This document shows, piece by piece, positions 33,221 to 42,140 of a DNA stretch of 64,000 bases. Within the stretch, counting starts at the first letter, position 1. The number at the start of each line of letters is the position of its first letter. The notes beneath the pieces were generated by a model. The model saw nothing but the letters and a program-made list of their open reading frames with translations. It was not told where the DNA came from and did no database searches. Made by a program: the position numbers and the translations under genes. Origin of the DNA: Micromonospora tarapacensis (GTDB lineage: Bacteria; Actinomycetota; Actinomycetes; Mycobacteriales; Micromonosporaceae); NCBI RefSeq assembly GCF_019697375.1, contig NZ_JAHCDI010000004.1, positions 5,009,324-5,073,323 of the forward strand. The letters are read 5' to 3'.

Positions 33221-33982
33221 ATGACCCACGACCTCCCCGTCCCCCGCCAGGACGACCGCTCCGACGGGACCACCGTCGTCGAGTGGGGCACCGAGGCCGA
33301 GTCGCCCAGGATCGGCCGGTTCCGCCAGGCCTTCGCCGGCCTCGGCCACGACCACCGGGTGCCGGTGCTGCTCGCCGGGCTCGGTGCCGCGGCGGCACTG
33401 GCCTCGCTGCTGGGCGAGTGGTCGACGATCACCATCCCCAACGGCGGCCCGGATCCGGCCACCCCGCTCGAGGTGACCAGCGGCGTGTCCGACAGCGGTG
33501 GGCTGGGCAGCGCCTACCTGGTCGGTCTCCTCGCGCTCGGCGGCACGGTCGCGCTCGCGCTGCGCGGCACCACCGCGGTACGGGCCAATGCCCGGGTGAC
33601 CGGCCTGGCACTCGCCGCCGGCGTGCTCGCCCTGCTGGCGGCGACCGTGTCGACGCTCGACGACACGGTCCGCCGGGCTTTCGTGTATTCGAACGACCCC
33701 GGTTTCGTCGTGGAACACGGCCGTGGCCTGCTCGTCGCCTTCGCCGCCGTCCTGCTGTTCGCCGCCGCGCTCGTCCGGGCCGCGCCCGAGCCGACCGGCG
33801 CCCGGGCCGCGCCCGCCGATCTCCCGGCCCAACCGGACGGTGCACCGGCGGACCCGGTCGGACGGCGACGGCGTGCCGGCCGCCGGTCCGGGGAGGAGGC
33901 GGAGCCGGACGAGCGACGTCCGCCGGCCGACATCACCGTCGCCCCGACCGTTCCCTTCGCCCGTGAGGCGCCGCCCGACTGA
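33221..33982 (+). CDS. Integral membrane protein, hypothetical
   Basis: About 253 residues with four hydrophobic helices (VPVLLAGLGAAAALASLL, AYLVGLLALGGTVALAL, VTGLALAAGVLALLAAT, GLLVAFAAVLLFAAALV), a cytosolic head, and a charged Arg/Glu-rich tail. No family recognised. ATG 33221 has AGGAGAGG at suitable distance; GTG 33212 is the alternative. It stands alone, with 250 bases to the next gene. Confidence 0.65.
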   Translation: MTHDLPVPRQDDRSDGTTVVEWGTEAESPRIGRFRQAFAGLGHDHRVPVLLAGLGAAAALASLLGEWSTITIPNGGPDPATPLEVTSGVSDSGGLGSAYLVGLLALGGTVALALRGTTAVRANARVTGLALAAGVLALLAATVSTLDDTVRRAFVYSNDPGFVVEHGRGLLVAFAAVLLFAAALVRAAPEPTGARAAPADLPAQPDGAPADPVGRRRRAGRRSGEEAEPDERRPPADITVAPTVPFAREAPPD

Positions 33983-34236
33983 GCCGACCACCCGGACCGG
34001 CAGCCGCCGGACTCGGCTGAGCCGATCACCGGCGGAGGTTTCGCCCCCCGGTTGTCGGACCGCCACGGCCGAGCCGGTGAGCGGCCATCTCCGGGGTGTC
34101 GCCCGTTGGCACCCGATTCGCCTGGAAGCCATGGTTGCGACCAGTTGTGCGAGGTACGGTTGCTGCCCGCCGTCACGCCGGGCCCTCCAGACGAGGCGAA
34201 CGGCTGGTCGCGACGGCGGCGGGCGAAGGAGGAACG

Positions 34237-35058
34237 ATGACCCGCCCGGGCCTGCCCAAGCTGATCGCCACCGACCTCGACGGGACGCTCGTCCGCAGCG
34301 ACGACACCGTCTCGGCCTACACCCACGAGGTCCTCGACCGGGTGCGCGCCGCCGGCATCCCGGTGGTCGGCGCCACCGGCCGCGGTCCCCGGCTGACCGA
34401 ACTGACCCGCAACGACATCCGCGCCGCGGACTTCCTGGTGCTGGCCGGTGGTGGCTGGGTGGTCGACCAGAGCGACCCGACCGGGCCGGTGATGCTGCGC
34501 GACGAGCGCCTCTCCAGCGAGGTGCTCGCGGTCCTGCTGACCGATCTCGAGGCCGCGGTCGGCCCGCTGACGGTCATGGTCGAGGCCTCCGACGAACACG
34601 ACGCCCCGCTCTGGGGCGACTATCACCCGGCCTGGCCCTACCAGGACCGCTTCGAGGTGCGCACCCGCGACGAGTGCCTCGCCGGCGACGTGATCAAGGC
34701 GTTCGCGCGTACCGCCGACCACCACGTGGACGAACTGCTGGCGGTGGCGCTGGAGATCATCCCGCCGCACCTCGCCAGCCTCACCCAGGCCGGGTTGGGC
34801 TTCATCGAGATCTGCCCGCCCGGAGTGGACAAGGCGTCCGGGCTCAGCGTGATCGCGCAGAGCCTCGGCGTGGACCCGGCCGACGTGCTGGTCTTCGGCG
34901 ACATGCCCAACGATCTGCCGATGTTCGAGTGGGCCGGCTGGGGCCGGGTGGCCGTCGCCAACGCCCACCCGAGCCTGCGCGCGGTCGCCGACCACGTGAC
35001 CCTGCGCAACGACGACGACGGGGTGGCGGTCTACCTCGACCGGCTACTGTCCAGGTGA
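34237..35058 (+). CDS. HAD-superfamily hydrolase, Cof type (first of tandem pair)
   Basis: Cytosolic phosphatase of the Cof/HAD-IIB subfamily, 273 residues. Motif I is ATDLDGTLVRSDDT (nucleophile and acid aspartates), motif II VVGATGRGP, and motifs III/IV FGDMPNDLPMFEWAG with the conserved lysine VDKASGLSVIAQSLG. Between them is the alpha/beta cap typical of sugar-phosphate phosphatases. ATG 34237 has a strong GGAGG. The stop TGA overlaps the ATG of the second HAD gene. Confidence 0.9.
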   Translation: MTRPGLPKLIATDLDGTLVRSDDTVSAYTHEVLDRVRAAGIPVVGATGRGPRLTELTRNDIRAADFLVLAGGGWVVDQSDPTGPVMLRDERLSSEVLAVLLTDLEAAVGPLTVMVEASDEHDAPLWGDYHPAWPYQDRFEVRTRDECLAGDVIKAFARTADHHVDELLAVALEIIPPHLASLTQAGLGFIEICPPGVDKASGLSVIAQSLGVDPADVLVFGDMPNDLPMFEWAGWGRVAVANAHPSLRAVADHVTLRNDDDGVAVYLDRLLSR

Positions 35059-35873
35059 TGGATGGGACACCGCGGCTGGTCGCCAGTGACATCGACGGGA
35101 CGCTGCTGCGCGACGACCGCACGTTGAGCGCCCGCACCGCCGCCGTGCTGGCTCGGATCTCCGCCCGGGGCACGCCGGTCGTGCTGGTCACCGGCCGGCC
35201 GATCCGCTGGCTAAAACTGGTGTACGACCAGCTGGCCGAGCCGCTGCCCGCGGTCTGCGCCAACGGCGCGGTGGTCTACGACCCGGTCAACGACGAGGTG
35301 CTGAGGGCCGACCCACTGGCCCCGGAACTCCTCGCCGAGGTGATCCGCCGGCTACGCGCCGAGCTGCCCGGGGTGAGCCTGGCGGTGGAGATCGTCGACG
35401 GCCGGCAGATGCGACACGAGGCGCACTACCCGCTGCGCTGGGACGCCGACGACGAGGCGATCCGGGCCGTGGAGACCGCCGAGGAGCTGCTGTCGATGCC
35501 GGCGGTGAAGTTGCTCGCCCGGGCCGCCGGCGAGCAGGACCCGGACCGGTTCACCCAGTTGGTCGCCACTGCCATCGCCGGATTGGCGGAGGCCACCCAC
35601 TCCTCGCGTTCCGGGCTGGTGGAGATCTCCGCGGCCGGCGTGACGAAGGCGGCCGGGCTGGCCTGGTACTGCCACCGGATCGGCGTCGACGCGGCCGACG
35701 TGCTGGCCTTCGGCGACATGCCCAACGACGTGCCGATGCTCACCTGGGCCGGCCGGGCCGTGGCGGTGGCCAACGGTCACCCGGCCGTCCTGGCGATCGC
35801 CGACGAGGTCGCCTCCGCGAACTCCACCGACGGCGTGGCGGCGTACCTGGAGAAGGTCTTCGGGGCGGACTGA
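35058..35873 (+). CDS. HAD-superfamily hydrolase, Cof type (second of tandem pair)
   Basis: A 271-residue paralogue of the preceding HAD, overlapping its stop by one base (TGATG), so the two are cotranslated. VASDIDGTLLRDDRTLS, VVLVTGRPIRWLK, GVTKAAGLAWYCHRIGV and AFGDMPNDVPMLTWAG give all four HAD motifs. The cap region differs considerably from that of the neighbour, so the two presumably act on different phosphoesters. A hairpin terminator follows. Confidence 0.9.
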   Translation: MDGTPRLVASDIDGTLLRDDRTLSARTAAVLARISARGTPVVLVTGRPIRWLKLVYDQLAEPLPAVCANGAVVYDPVNDEVLRADPLAPELLAEVIRRLRAELPGVSLAVEIVDGRQMRHEAHYPLRWDADDEAIRAVETAEELLSMPAVKLLARAAGEQDPDRFTQLVATAIAGLAEATHSSRSGLVEISAAGVTKAAGLAWYCHRIGVDAADVLAFGDMPNDVPMLTWAGRAVAVANGHPAVLAIADEVASANSTDGVAAYLEKVFGAD

Positions 35874-35882
35874 GCCGACGGA

Positions 35883-35919
35883 CCGGCGTGCGGCCCGCCC
35901 ACTGCGCGCCGCACGCCGG
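35883..35919. terminator. Bidirectional hairpin terminator
   Basis: Perfect 12-bp stem (35883-35894 with 35908-35919) between the convergent HAD and bpa genes; no T-run. Confidence 0.65.
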
Positions 35920-35925
35920 ATCAGG

Positions 35926-36519
35926 TCAGAGGTACTGGCCGGTGCTGTGCCCCTCACCGCCGGGCTGGCCCATGCCGGGCATCCCCGGCAGCACGGCGGC
36001 ACCGGGTCCGCTGGGCAGCGCCTGCCGGCCGGAACGCATCTGCTCCAACTGCACCCGGGCTGCCATCTGCTGGGCGACCAGGGCTGCCTGGATGCCGTGG
36101 AAGAGCCCTTCCAGCCAGCCGACCAACTGGGCGTGGGCGATCCGCAGCTCGCCCTCGCTGGGTGCCTGGTCCTCGCTGAACGGCAGCGAGATCCGCTCCA
36201 GTTCCTCGCGCAGTTCGGGGGCGAGCCCTTCCTTCAACTCCACGATCGACCGCTGGTGGATCTCCCGCATCCGATGCCGGCTGGCGTCGTCCAACGGAGC
36301 GGCCTTGACCTCCTCCAGCAACTGTTTGATCATGCTGCCGATCCGCATGACCTTGGCCGGCTGTTCGACCAGTCGCGACGGATCATCGCCGGGTCCGTCC
36401 TCGGTCTGCATGGTGCCGACGGGCCGACCGTCCGGCCCGACCACCACCACCGTTCCGGAATGCCCGGTGCCGTCCCGGCCGGGCTCGTCGTTCTCTCCAG
36501 CGGAGCGCGCTTCGGTCAT
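35926..36519 (-). CDS. bpa: Bacterial proteasome activator (ring-forming, ATP-independent)
   Basis: Homologue of mycobacterial Bpa/PafE (DUF2587), which forms a ring that docks on the 20S proteasome and feeds it unfolded proteins. The 197-residue chain has the four-helix core: VMRIGSMIKQLLEEVKAAPL, MREIHQRSIVELKEGLAPEL, ELRIAHAQLVGWLEGLFHGI and QAALVAQQMAARVQLEQMR. It ends in the proteasome-docking motif GQYL (GEGHSTGQYL). ATG 36519 was chosen from the onset of the low-complexity N-terminus. Implies a Pup-proteasome system elsewhere in this genome. Confidence 0.93.
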   Translation of the reverse strand: MTEARSAGENDEPGRDGTGHSGTVVVVGPDGRPVGTMQTEDGPGDDPSRLVEQPAKVMRIGSMIKQLLEEVKAAPLDDASRHRMREIHQRSIVELKEGLAPELREELERISLPFSEDQAPSEGELRIAHAQLVGWLEGLFHGIQAALVAQQMAARVQLEQMRSGRQALPSGPGAAVLPGMPGMGQPGGEGHSTGQYL

Positions 36520-36627
36520 GCCACCCATCTTTACCCAGTGGCCGGCACCGACGCCCGCCGGCCCGGCGGTCCGACCCCGTCGGGAGCCGCATCCCCGGTC
36601 GACGGTGAGCCGCGCTACCGTCGCCCA

Positions 36628-37425
36628 ATGCCCTCGGATCCCCGGGCGGTGCTCACCCGCCCCGCGCCCGAGCCGGACGTGACCGTCGCCTACGGCGAGC
36701 ACCCCGACCAGATCGCCGATCTACGCCGGCCGGTCGGCGCCGGCCCGCCCCGGCCGTTGGTGATCGTCGTGCACGGCGGTTTCTGGCGCGCGGAGTACGA
36801 CCGGCGGCACACCGGCCCGCTGGCTGCCGCGCTGGCCGCGCTCGGGCACCCGGTCGCCCAGCTGGAATACCGGCGGACCGGGCAACCCGGCGGCGGCTGG
36901 CCCGGCACCCTGACCGACGTCGTGGTCGGGGTGTCCGCGCTGCCCCGGCTGGCCCAGGCCGCGCTGCCCGGCCGCGTCGCACCGACGCCGCCGGTCCTGG
37001 TCGGTCACTCGGCCGGTGGGCACCTCGCGCTGTACGCGGCGGCCCACGCACCGGGCGCCGTCGGCGGGGTCCTCGCGCTCGCCCCGGTCGCCGACCTGAC
37101 CGAGGCGTACCGGCTGGACCTGGACGCCGGGGCGGTGGCCGCACTGCTCGGGGGCGGACCGGCCGACGTACCCGAGCGGTACGCCAGCGCCGATCCGCGT
37201 TTGCTGGTTCCCCTCCGGCCACGGACGGTAGTGATACACGGCACGTTGGATCAACAGGTTCCCGTCGGCATATCGCGGGACTACGTGGCCGCCGGACGGG
37301 CGGCAGGCGCCGATATCCACCTAGTTGAGCTTCCAGAATGCGAACATTTCGGGCTCATCGATCCCGAGTCGGCGGCCTGGCCGCAAGTTTCCAGCACATT
37401 GCGGTCTTTTCGTGAAGATCACTAA
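36628..37425 (+). CDS. Alpha/beta hydrolase
   Basis: Serine hydrolase of 265 residues with the oxyanion motif VVHGGFWRAEYDRRH, nucleophile elbow LVGHSAGGHLAL, catalytic histidine in CEHFGLIDPES and aspartate in HGTLDQQVPV. HGG and GHSAGG resemble hormone-sensitive-lipase/kynurenine-formamidase-like hydrolases. No signal peptide. TACCGT lies 6 bases before ATG 36628 (leaderless). Divergent from bpa. Confidence 0.88.
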   Translation: MPSDPRAVLTRPAPEPDVTVAYGEHPDQIADLRRPVGAGPPRPLVIVVHGGFWRAEYDRRHTGPLAAALAALGHPVAQLEYRRTGQPGGGWPGTLTDVVVGVSALPRLAQAALPGRVAPTPPVLVGHSAGGHLALYAAAHAPGAVGGVLALAPVADLTEAYRLDLDAGAVAALLGGGPADVPERYASADPRLLVPLRPRTVVIHGTLDQQVPVGISRDYVAAGRAAGADIHLVELPECEHFGLIDPESAAWPQVSSTLRSFREDH

Positions 37426-37428
37426 CCA

Positions 37429-37457
37429 TTGACGCAGCGTCGCGGAGCAGGTAGAAC
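37429..37457 (+). promoter_or_regulatory. Probable housekeeping promoter TTGACG-N17-TAGAAC
   Basis: -35 TTGACG (37429-37434), exactly 17 bases, and -10 TAGAAC (37452-37457), upstream of the binding-protein gene. One of the few clear -35/-10 pairs in the window. Confidence 0.6.
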
Positions 37458-37503
37458 GCCGGAGGGGCGGATGCCGCCCGGCAACGCATTTGAAGGGAAC
37501 CCG

Positions 37504-38703
37504 GTGTCGCAGATGAACCGCAGGCGGGCACTCCAGCTGCTGGCCGCGCTCGGTACGGGCGGACTCGTCGCCGGGTGCGGCTCCGACGCTGAGCAGGACG
37601 CCACCAGCACAGCGAGCCCGATCAAGATCGGCCTCATCGCGCCCCAGTCCGGCGCCGGCAAGACCATCGGCGACGAGCTGAGCAACGGATTCCAGCTGTA
37701 CCTCGACCTCAACGAGGAACGCCTCGGCGGACATCCCGTCGACCTGCTCACGGCCGACGAGGGCGAGAACGTCAAGTCCGGCCAGGCCGCCGTCGACGGG
37801 TTGCTCAAGCAGGGCGTGCTCGCCCTGACCGGAGTCGCCAGCACGGCGGTCATGTTCGGCATCCGGGACACCGTCGAACAGGCCCGGGTTCCGCTGATCG
37901 GCTCCAACGCCTCACCCGCGAGCCTGCAGAGCGTCGTCTACATCTGGCGCACGTCGTACGTCCTCGACGAGGCGGCGCGGGCGCTCGGCCGCTTCATGAG
38001 GGAGGAACTCGGCCCCTCCGACCGGATCGCGACGATCCTGCCGGAAGGTATCGTCGGCGTCGAGGACGTGTTGCGCGGCTTCCGCCAGGAGTTCGGCGAG
38101 TCCGATCCGCGCATCGCCAGCCAGGTGACCTGGACCTCGGGCACCGCCAGCCCCAGCAAGACCGCCTACGTCTCCGACATCAACCGGGCGCTGGCCGGCA
38201 ACCCCTCGGTCGTCTTCTGCTTCTACTCCGGTTCGGCGGCGGCGGAGTTCATCATGCAGCTGCGCGACGCCGGTTTCCGGGGCAGCATCTACGCCCCCGG
38301 GTTCCTCACCGAGGGCTCGGTGCTGGAGGACATCAGGCCGGCCAACGACGCGCTCGGCATCCGGACGGCGTTGAACTACTCCGCCGACCTGAACAACGAG
38401 GCCAACCGCCGGTTCGCCTCGGCGTACCGCAAGAAGCACAACGTCTCGCCCACCACCTACGCGATGGCTTCGTACGACGCGGCAAAGGTGCTCGACCAGG
38501 CGATCCGCCTCGCCGGCCCGGCCCCCACCCCGCAGCAGGTCAACCTCGCGTTGGGCCGGATCGGGCAGATCGACAGCCCGCGCGGTGCATGGCAGTTCAA
38601 CCAGCCGCGCACCCCGCAGCAGAAGTGGTACCTGCGCGAGGTGCAGCGCGACGGTCAGGTGCTGTCGAACGTACTGGTCAGCGAGCTGGCCACGCTGGGC
38701 TGA
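37504..38703 (+). CDS. ABC transporter substrate-binding lipoprotein (branched-chain amino-acid / urea type)
   Basis: Extracellular solute-binding lipoprotein of 399 residues. The signal peptide NRRRALQLLAALGTGGLVAGC carries a twin arginine and the lipobox VAGC, suggesting Tat export. The mature part is a periplasmic-binding fold of the Leu/Ile/Val (Peripla_BP_6) type: IKIGLIAPQSGAGKTIGDEL, TGVASTAVMFGIRDTVEQAR, FCFYSGSAAAEFIMQLRDAG and MASYDAAKVLDQAIRLAG. GTG 37504 has AAGGGAA upstream. No permease or ATPase genes are adjacent, so it is an orphan binding protein. Confidence 0.87.
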   Translation: MSQMNRRRALQLLAALGTGGLVAGCGSDAEQDATSTASPIKIGLIAPQSGAGKTIGDELSNGFQLYLDLNEERLGGHPVDLLTADEGENVKSGQAAVDGLLKQGVLALTGVASTAVMFGIRDTVEQARVPLIGSNASPASLQSVVYIWRTSYVLDEAARALGRFMREELGPSDRIATILPEGIVGVEDVLRGFRQEFGESDPRIASQVTWTSGTASPSKTAYVSDINRALAGNPSVVFCFYSGSAAAEFIMQLRDAGFRGSIYAPGFLTEGSVLEDIRPANDALGIRTALNYSADLNNEANRRFASAYRKKHNVSPTTYAMASYDAAKVLDQAIRLAGPAPTPQQVNLALGRIGQIDSPRGAWQFNQPRTPQQKWYLREVQRDGQVLSNVLVSELATLG

Positions 38704-38722
38704 TCACGAGGGCACCGGCTGC

Positions 38723-39547
38723 TCAGTGCCGCAGTTCGGCGATGCAGCACTTCACGCTGCCGCCGCCCTTCTTGAGTTCGGTCAGCTCCACCGGCACGGG
38801 CGAGTAGCCGGCTGCCTTCAGCCGCCCCGCGAGCCGGGTCGCCTCGCCGTTGAGCACCACGTTGGCCCCATCGCTGACCAGGTTCAACCCGAAGGCTAGG
38901 GCGTCGTCGTCATCGGCCAGCACGGCGTCGGGGAAGAGCTGGGCGAGCACCTTCTGACTGGCGGCGGAGAACGCGCCCGGGTAGTAGACGACGTTGCCGT
39001 CGTCGATCGAGGCGAGCGCGACGTCCAGGTGGTAGAAGCGCGGGTCCACCAGCCGCAGCGAGACCACCGGACGGCCCAGCGCCTCCTGCGCCTCGGCGTG
39101 CGCCGGCAGCTCGGTACGGAAGCCGTGCCCGGCCAGGATCAGCCCGCCGTGCGCCTCCGGCAGGTACGCGAAGTCGCCCTCGCCCTCGTTGGTCTCGTTC
39201 GGTGCGATGAACCGCCAGCCCTGCGACTCGTGGAACGCCCGATGCGCGGCGGCCTCGGCAGCCCGCTGCTGGTGCTTGAACCGCGCCCCGTAGACCGTCC
39301 CGTCGATCATTAAGGCGCCGTTGGCGGCGTAGACCATGTCGGGCAGGCCGGATTCGGGGGCCAGCAGGTGCACCTCGTGGCCGAGACCGACCAGGGTTTC
39401 CCGCAGGCGGTCCCACTGCTTCACCGCCAGTTCCGCGTCGACCCCGGCGGTCACGTCCATCCACGGGTTGATCGCGTACTCGACCGCGAAATGCTCCGGC
39501 GAACACATGAGATATGTCCGCTTTCGCGGCACTCGCTGCTGGTTCAC
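38723..39547 (-). CDS. Dimethylargininase-like amidinohydrolase (DDAH/ADI superfamily)
   Basis: Guanidine-modifying enzyme of 274 residues, likely hydrolysing methylarginines or arginine to citrulline. Motifs: RTYLMCSPEHFAVEYAINPW, PDMVYAANGALMIDG, NETNEGEGDFAYL, FYHLDVALASIDDGNVVYYP (catalytic histidine) and the nucleophile in GGGSVKCCIAEL. GTG 39547 follows TACCCT by 8 bases (leaderless) and begins just before the conserved start; the longer ATG at 39616 would overlap the divergent regulator. Paired with an Lrp-type regulator, which probably controls it. Confidence 0.85.
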   Translation of the reverse strand: MNQQRVPRKRTYLMCSPEHFAVEYAINPWMDVTAGVDAELAVKQWDRLRETLVGLGHEVHLLAPESGLPDMVYAANGALMIDGTVYGARFKHQQRAAEAAAHRAFHESQGWRFIAPNETNEGEGDFAYLPEAHGGLILAGHGFRTELPAHAEAQEALGRPVVSLRLVDPRFYHLDVALASIDDGNVVYYPGAFSAASQKVLAQLFPDAVLADDDDALAFGLNLVSDGANVVLNGEATRLAGRLKAAGYSPVPVELTELKKGGGSVKCCIAELRH

Positions 39548-39590
39548 GGTGACCAAGGGTAGGTAGGGTACAACTTTGGTAACAGCCGCA

Positions 39591-39650
39591 AACATTGCTT
39601 CTCTGAGGCGGAACATTGCAGATCGACGCCGTTGACCAGCGAATCATTGC
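39591..39650 (+). repeat. Three helically phased AACATTGC repeats
   Basis: AACATTGC at 39591-39598 and 39612-39619 and ATCATTGC at 39643-39650 are spaced 21 and 31 bp (two and three turns), across the lrp start. They are candidate binding sites for the Lrp regulator. Confidence 0.45.
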
Positions 39651-40074
39651 GTTGCTCGTCGCTGACGCTCGCGCCTCGTACGCAGACATCGGCACCCGGG
39701 TGTCGCTCTCCGCTCCGGCAGTCAAGCGGCGGGTCGACCGGCTGCGGGCGGCCGGGGTGATCCGGGGATTCACGGCCATCGTGGACCCCGCCTCGGTCGG
39801 CTGGACCACCGAGGCCTTCGTCGAGCTGTTCTGCGCCGGCCGGACCACCCCCGCACAGATCGGCGCCGCAGTGCGGCGTCACCCCGAGGTGGTCGGTGCG
39901 TACACCGTCTCCGGCGAGGCCGACGCGCTGGTGCACCTGCGTGCCGCCGACATCTCCCATCTGGAGGAGGCGTTGGAGCGGCTGCGGGCCGAGACGTTCG
40001 TGACCTCCAGCCGCAGCACCATCGTGCTCTCCCGGCTGGTGGAGTCGCCGGGCGTCGGCCCGTCCGGCGACTGA
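39616..40074 (+). CDS. Lrp/AsnC family transcriptional regulator
   Basis: A 152-residue feast/famine regulator: N-terminal winged helix (VDQRIIALLVADARASYADI, SAPAVKRRVDRLRAAGVIRG) and C-terminal RAM/ligand domain (VGAYTVSGEADALVHLRAAD, LEEALERLRAETF). TTG 39616 opens directly into the HTH. It is divergent from the dimethylargininase gene, so arginine, citrulline or a related amino acid is the likely effector (inference). Confidence 0.9.
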   Translation: MQIDAVDQRIIALLVADARASYADIGTRVSLSAPAVKRRVDRLRAAGVIRGFTAIVDPASVGWTTEAFVELFCAGRTTPAQIGAAVRRHPEVVGAYTVSGEADALVHLRAADISHLEEALERLRAETFVTSSRSTIVLSRLVESPGVGPSGD

Positions 40075-40146
40075 TCCACACCGGCGTCCGGCGAACCCCG
40101 GCACGGCGGGTGGAACCGGACGCGCGGCCGGTGCGTCGAACCGCTC

Positions 40147-42081
40147 ATGAGACGGGGAACGAAGGTAGCCGCGACGGGTGGTGCGCTGGTCGCACTCGCC
40201 CTGCTCGCCGGCAGCGTGGCAGCGACAGGACCGGTGCCGCGGGCACCCCGCACCACCGCCCCGCCGATGGTGCCGGTCGGCCTGGTCTCCTTCGACTCCT
40301 GCGCCGACGCCATCACCGAGCTGCGTGCGGCGGCCAGCGCCTCGGTCGGGCCCTACGGATTCGGCGGCGAGGCGGTGCTGTTGGGCGACCGGGCGGCCAT
40401 CGGCGGCGCCGAGTCGACGACGCGGACCTTCGCCGAAGCGCCGGCCGGTGCCGCGCCCCCCGGCGGCGGAACGGACCACTCCACCACGAACAACCACGAG
40501 GCCGGCGCGGACGAACCGGACCTGGTCAAGACCGACGGCCGGCGAATCGTCACGGTCACCAACGGCGTGCTGCGGGTGATCGACCCGGCCAGCCGCCTGA
40601 TCAGCGCGAAGCTCGACCTGACCGGCGGGCGGGAGGAACTGCGCTGGTCGGAGCACCGGCTACTGCTGCTCGGTGACCACGCGCTGGTGCTCGCCGAGGA
40701 CCTGCCGGCGCCGGACGGCGTCCACCGGTCCAGGTGGCGGCCTGGCGGGACTCGCCTGCTGCTGGTCGATCTGGCCGGAGGGGCCCGGGTGCTCGGCACC
40801 TACCGGATCGAGGGCAGCACCGTCGATGCCCGGCTGACCGGCGACACCGCCCGGGTGGTGGTCCGCACCGGGGTCCGCCTGGAGTTCCCGTTTGAGAAGT
40901 CGGGCGCTGACCCCGTCCGGACCGAGCGGAACCGCGAGGTGATCGCGCGGGCCGGGGTCGAGGCGTGGCTGCCGGGGTACGAGTGGACGGCCGGCGACGA
41001 GCGGCACACCGGTCGGGTCGGCTGCGACCGGCTCAGCCGCCCGAAGCGGATGACCGGTTCGTCCACGCTCACCGTGCTCAGCTTCGACCTCACCGCCGAC
41101 CGGCTCGGCGACGGTGATCCGGTCGCGGTGGCCGCCGATGCCGACACCGTCTACGGCACGGCGACCAGCCTCTACCTGGCCGGCCGGCGGCCGATGCCGG
41201 CAACCACCTCGCCCCGCTGGCGGCCGGCGCCGACCGGCCAGGTCACCGACATCTACCAGTTCGACACCGCCGCGCCGGGCCGTCCCCGCTTCCTCGCCGC
41301 CGGTTCCGTCCCCGGCTGGCTGATCAACCAGTACGCGCTCTCGGAGTGGGCCGGCCACCTGCGGGTAGCCACCACCACCGGCGATCTCGGCGGCGAGGAA
41401 CGGACCTCCGAGTCCGCCGTGCGCGTGCTGCGCCGGGACGGCGGGGCACTGGAGCCGACCGGGATGGTCGGCGGCCTTGGACGCGGCGAGCGGATCTACT
41501 CGGTGCGCTATCTCGGGCCGGTCGCGTACGTGGTCACCTTCCGGCAGACCGACCCGCTCTACTCACTGGACCTGACCGATCCGGCCCGGCCCAGGGTCAC
41601 CGGCGAGCTGAAGATCACCGGCTATTCGGCGTACCTGCACCCGCTGTCCGACGGGCGCCTGCTCGGCGTGGGCCAGGAGGCCGATCGCGAGGGCAGGGCC
41701 GAGGGCGTGCAGGTGTCCCTCTTCGACGTCCGCGATCCCGCCCGGCCGAGCCGCCTGGACCAGTGGCATCTGCCCCACGGGTGGTCCAGCGCCGAGCACG
41801 ACCCGCACGCCTTCCTGTACCGGCCGGAGAGCGGGCTGGTGGCGCTGCCGGTCGACGCCGGCATCCGGCTGCTCCGCGTCACCGGCGACACGATCAGCGA
41901 GATCGGCGCGGTGACCCATCCCAGCATCGAGCGAGCGACCCACCGCCGCCCATCGGCGTCGTCGCCGGCGGTACGCCGGTCGCTGGTCGTCGGCGACGTG
42001 CTCTGGACCGTCTCCGACGCGGGACTGCGGGCCAGCGACCCGCTCACCGCCCGGAGCCTGGACTGGATCGCGACGACCTGA
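40147..42081 (+). CDS. Secreted beta-propeller domain protein
   Basis: A 644-residue protein with an N-terminal signal sequence (TGGALVALALLAGSVAATGP) and the motif NNHEAGADEPDLVKTDGRRI that marks the bacterial secreted C-terminal beta-propeller family. Repeating strands such as VTVTNGVLRVIDPASR, LGDHALVLAED, RIYSVRYLGPVAYVVTF and PLYSLDLTDPARPRVTGELK follow. Probably extracellular; function unknown. A good hairpin terminator follows the stop. Confidence 0.85.
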   Translation: MRRGTKVAATGGALVALALLAGSVAATGPVPRAPRTTAPPMVPVGLVSFDSCADAITELRAAASASVGPYGFGGEAVLLGDRAAIGGAESTTRTFAEAPAGAAPPGGGTDHSTTNNHEAGADEPDLVKTDGRRIVTVTNGVLRVIDPASRLISAKLDLTGGREELRWSEHRLLLLGDHALVLAEDLPAPDGVHRSRWRPGGTRLLLVDLAGGARVLGTYRIEGSTVDARLTGDTARVVVRTGVRLEFPFEKSGADPVRTERNREVIARAGVEAWLPGYEWTAGDERHTGRVGCDRLSRPKRMTGSSTLTVLSFDLTADRLGDGDPVAVAADADTVYGTATSLYLAGRRPMPATTSPRWRPAPTGQVTDIYQFDTAAPGRPRFLAAGSVPGWLINQYALSEWAGHLRVATTTGDLGGEERTSESAVRVLRRDGGALEPTGMVGGLGRGERIYSVRYLGPVAYVVTFRQTDPLYSLDLTDPARPRVTGELKITGYSAYLHPLSDGRLLGVGQEADREGRAEGVQVSLFDVRDPARPSRLDQWHLPHGWSSAEHDPHAFLYRPESGLVALPVDAGIRLLRVTGDTISEIGAVTHPSIERATHRRPSASSPAVRRSLVVGDVLWTVSDAGLRASDPLTARSLDWIATT

Positions 42082-42094
42082 GCCTTCCTCCCCC

Positions 42095-42137
42095 GCGGGT
42101 GGGGCCCGGTTTCTCGGGGTTTCCGGGCCTCACCCGC
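42095..42137. terminator. Bidirectional hairpin terminator
   Basis: 15-bp stem with one wobble (42095-42109 with 42123-42137) and a 13-base loop, between convergent genes. Confidence 0.7.
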
Positions 42138-42140
42138 GCC

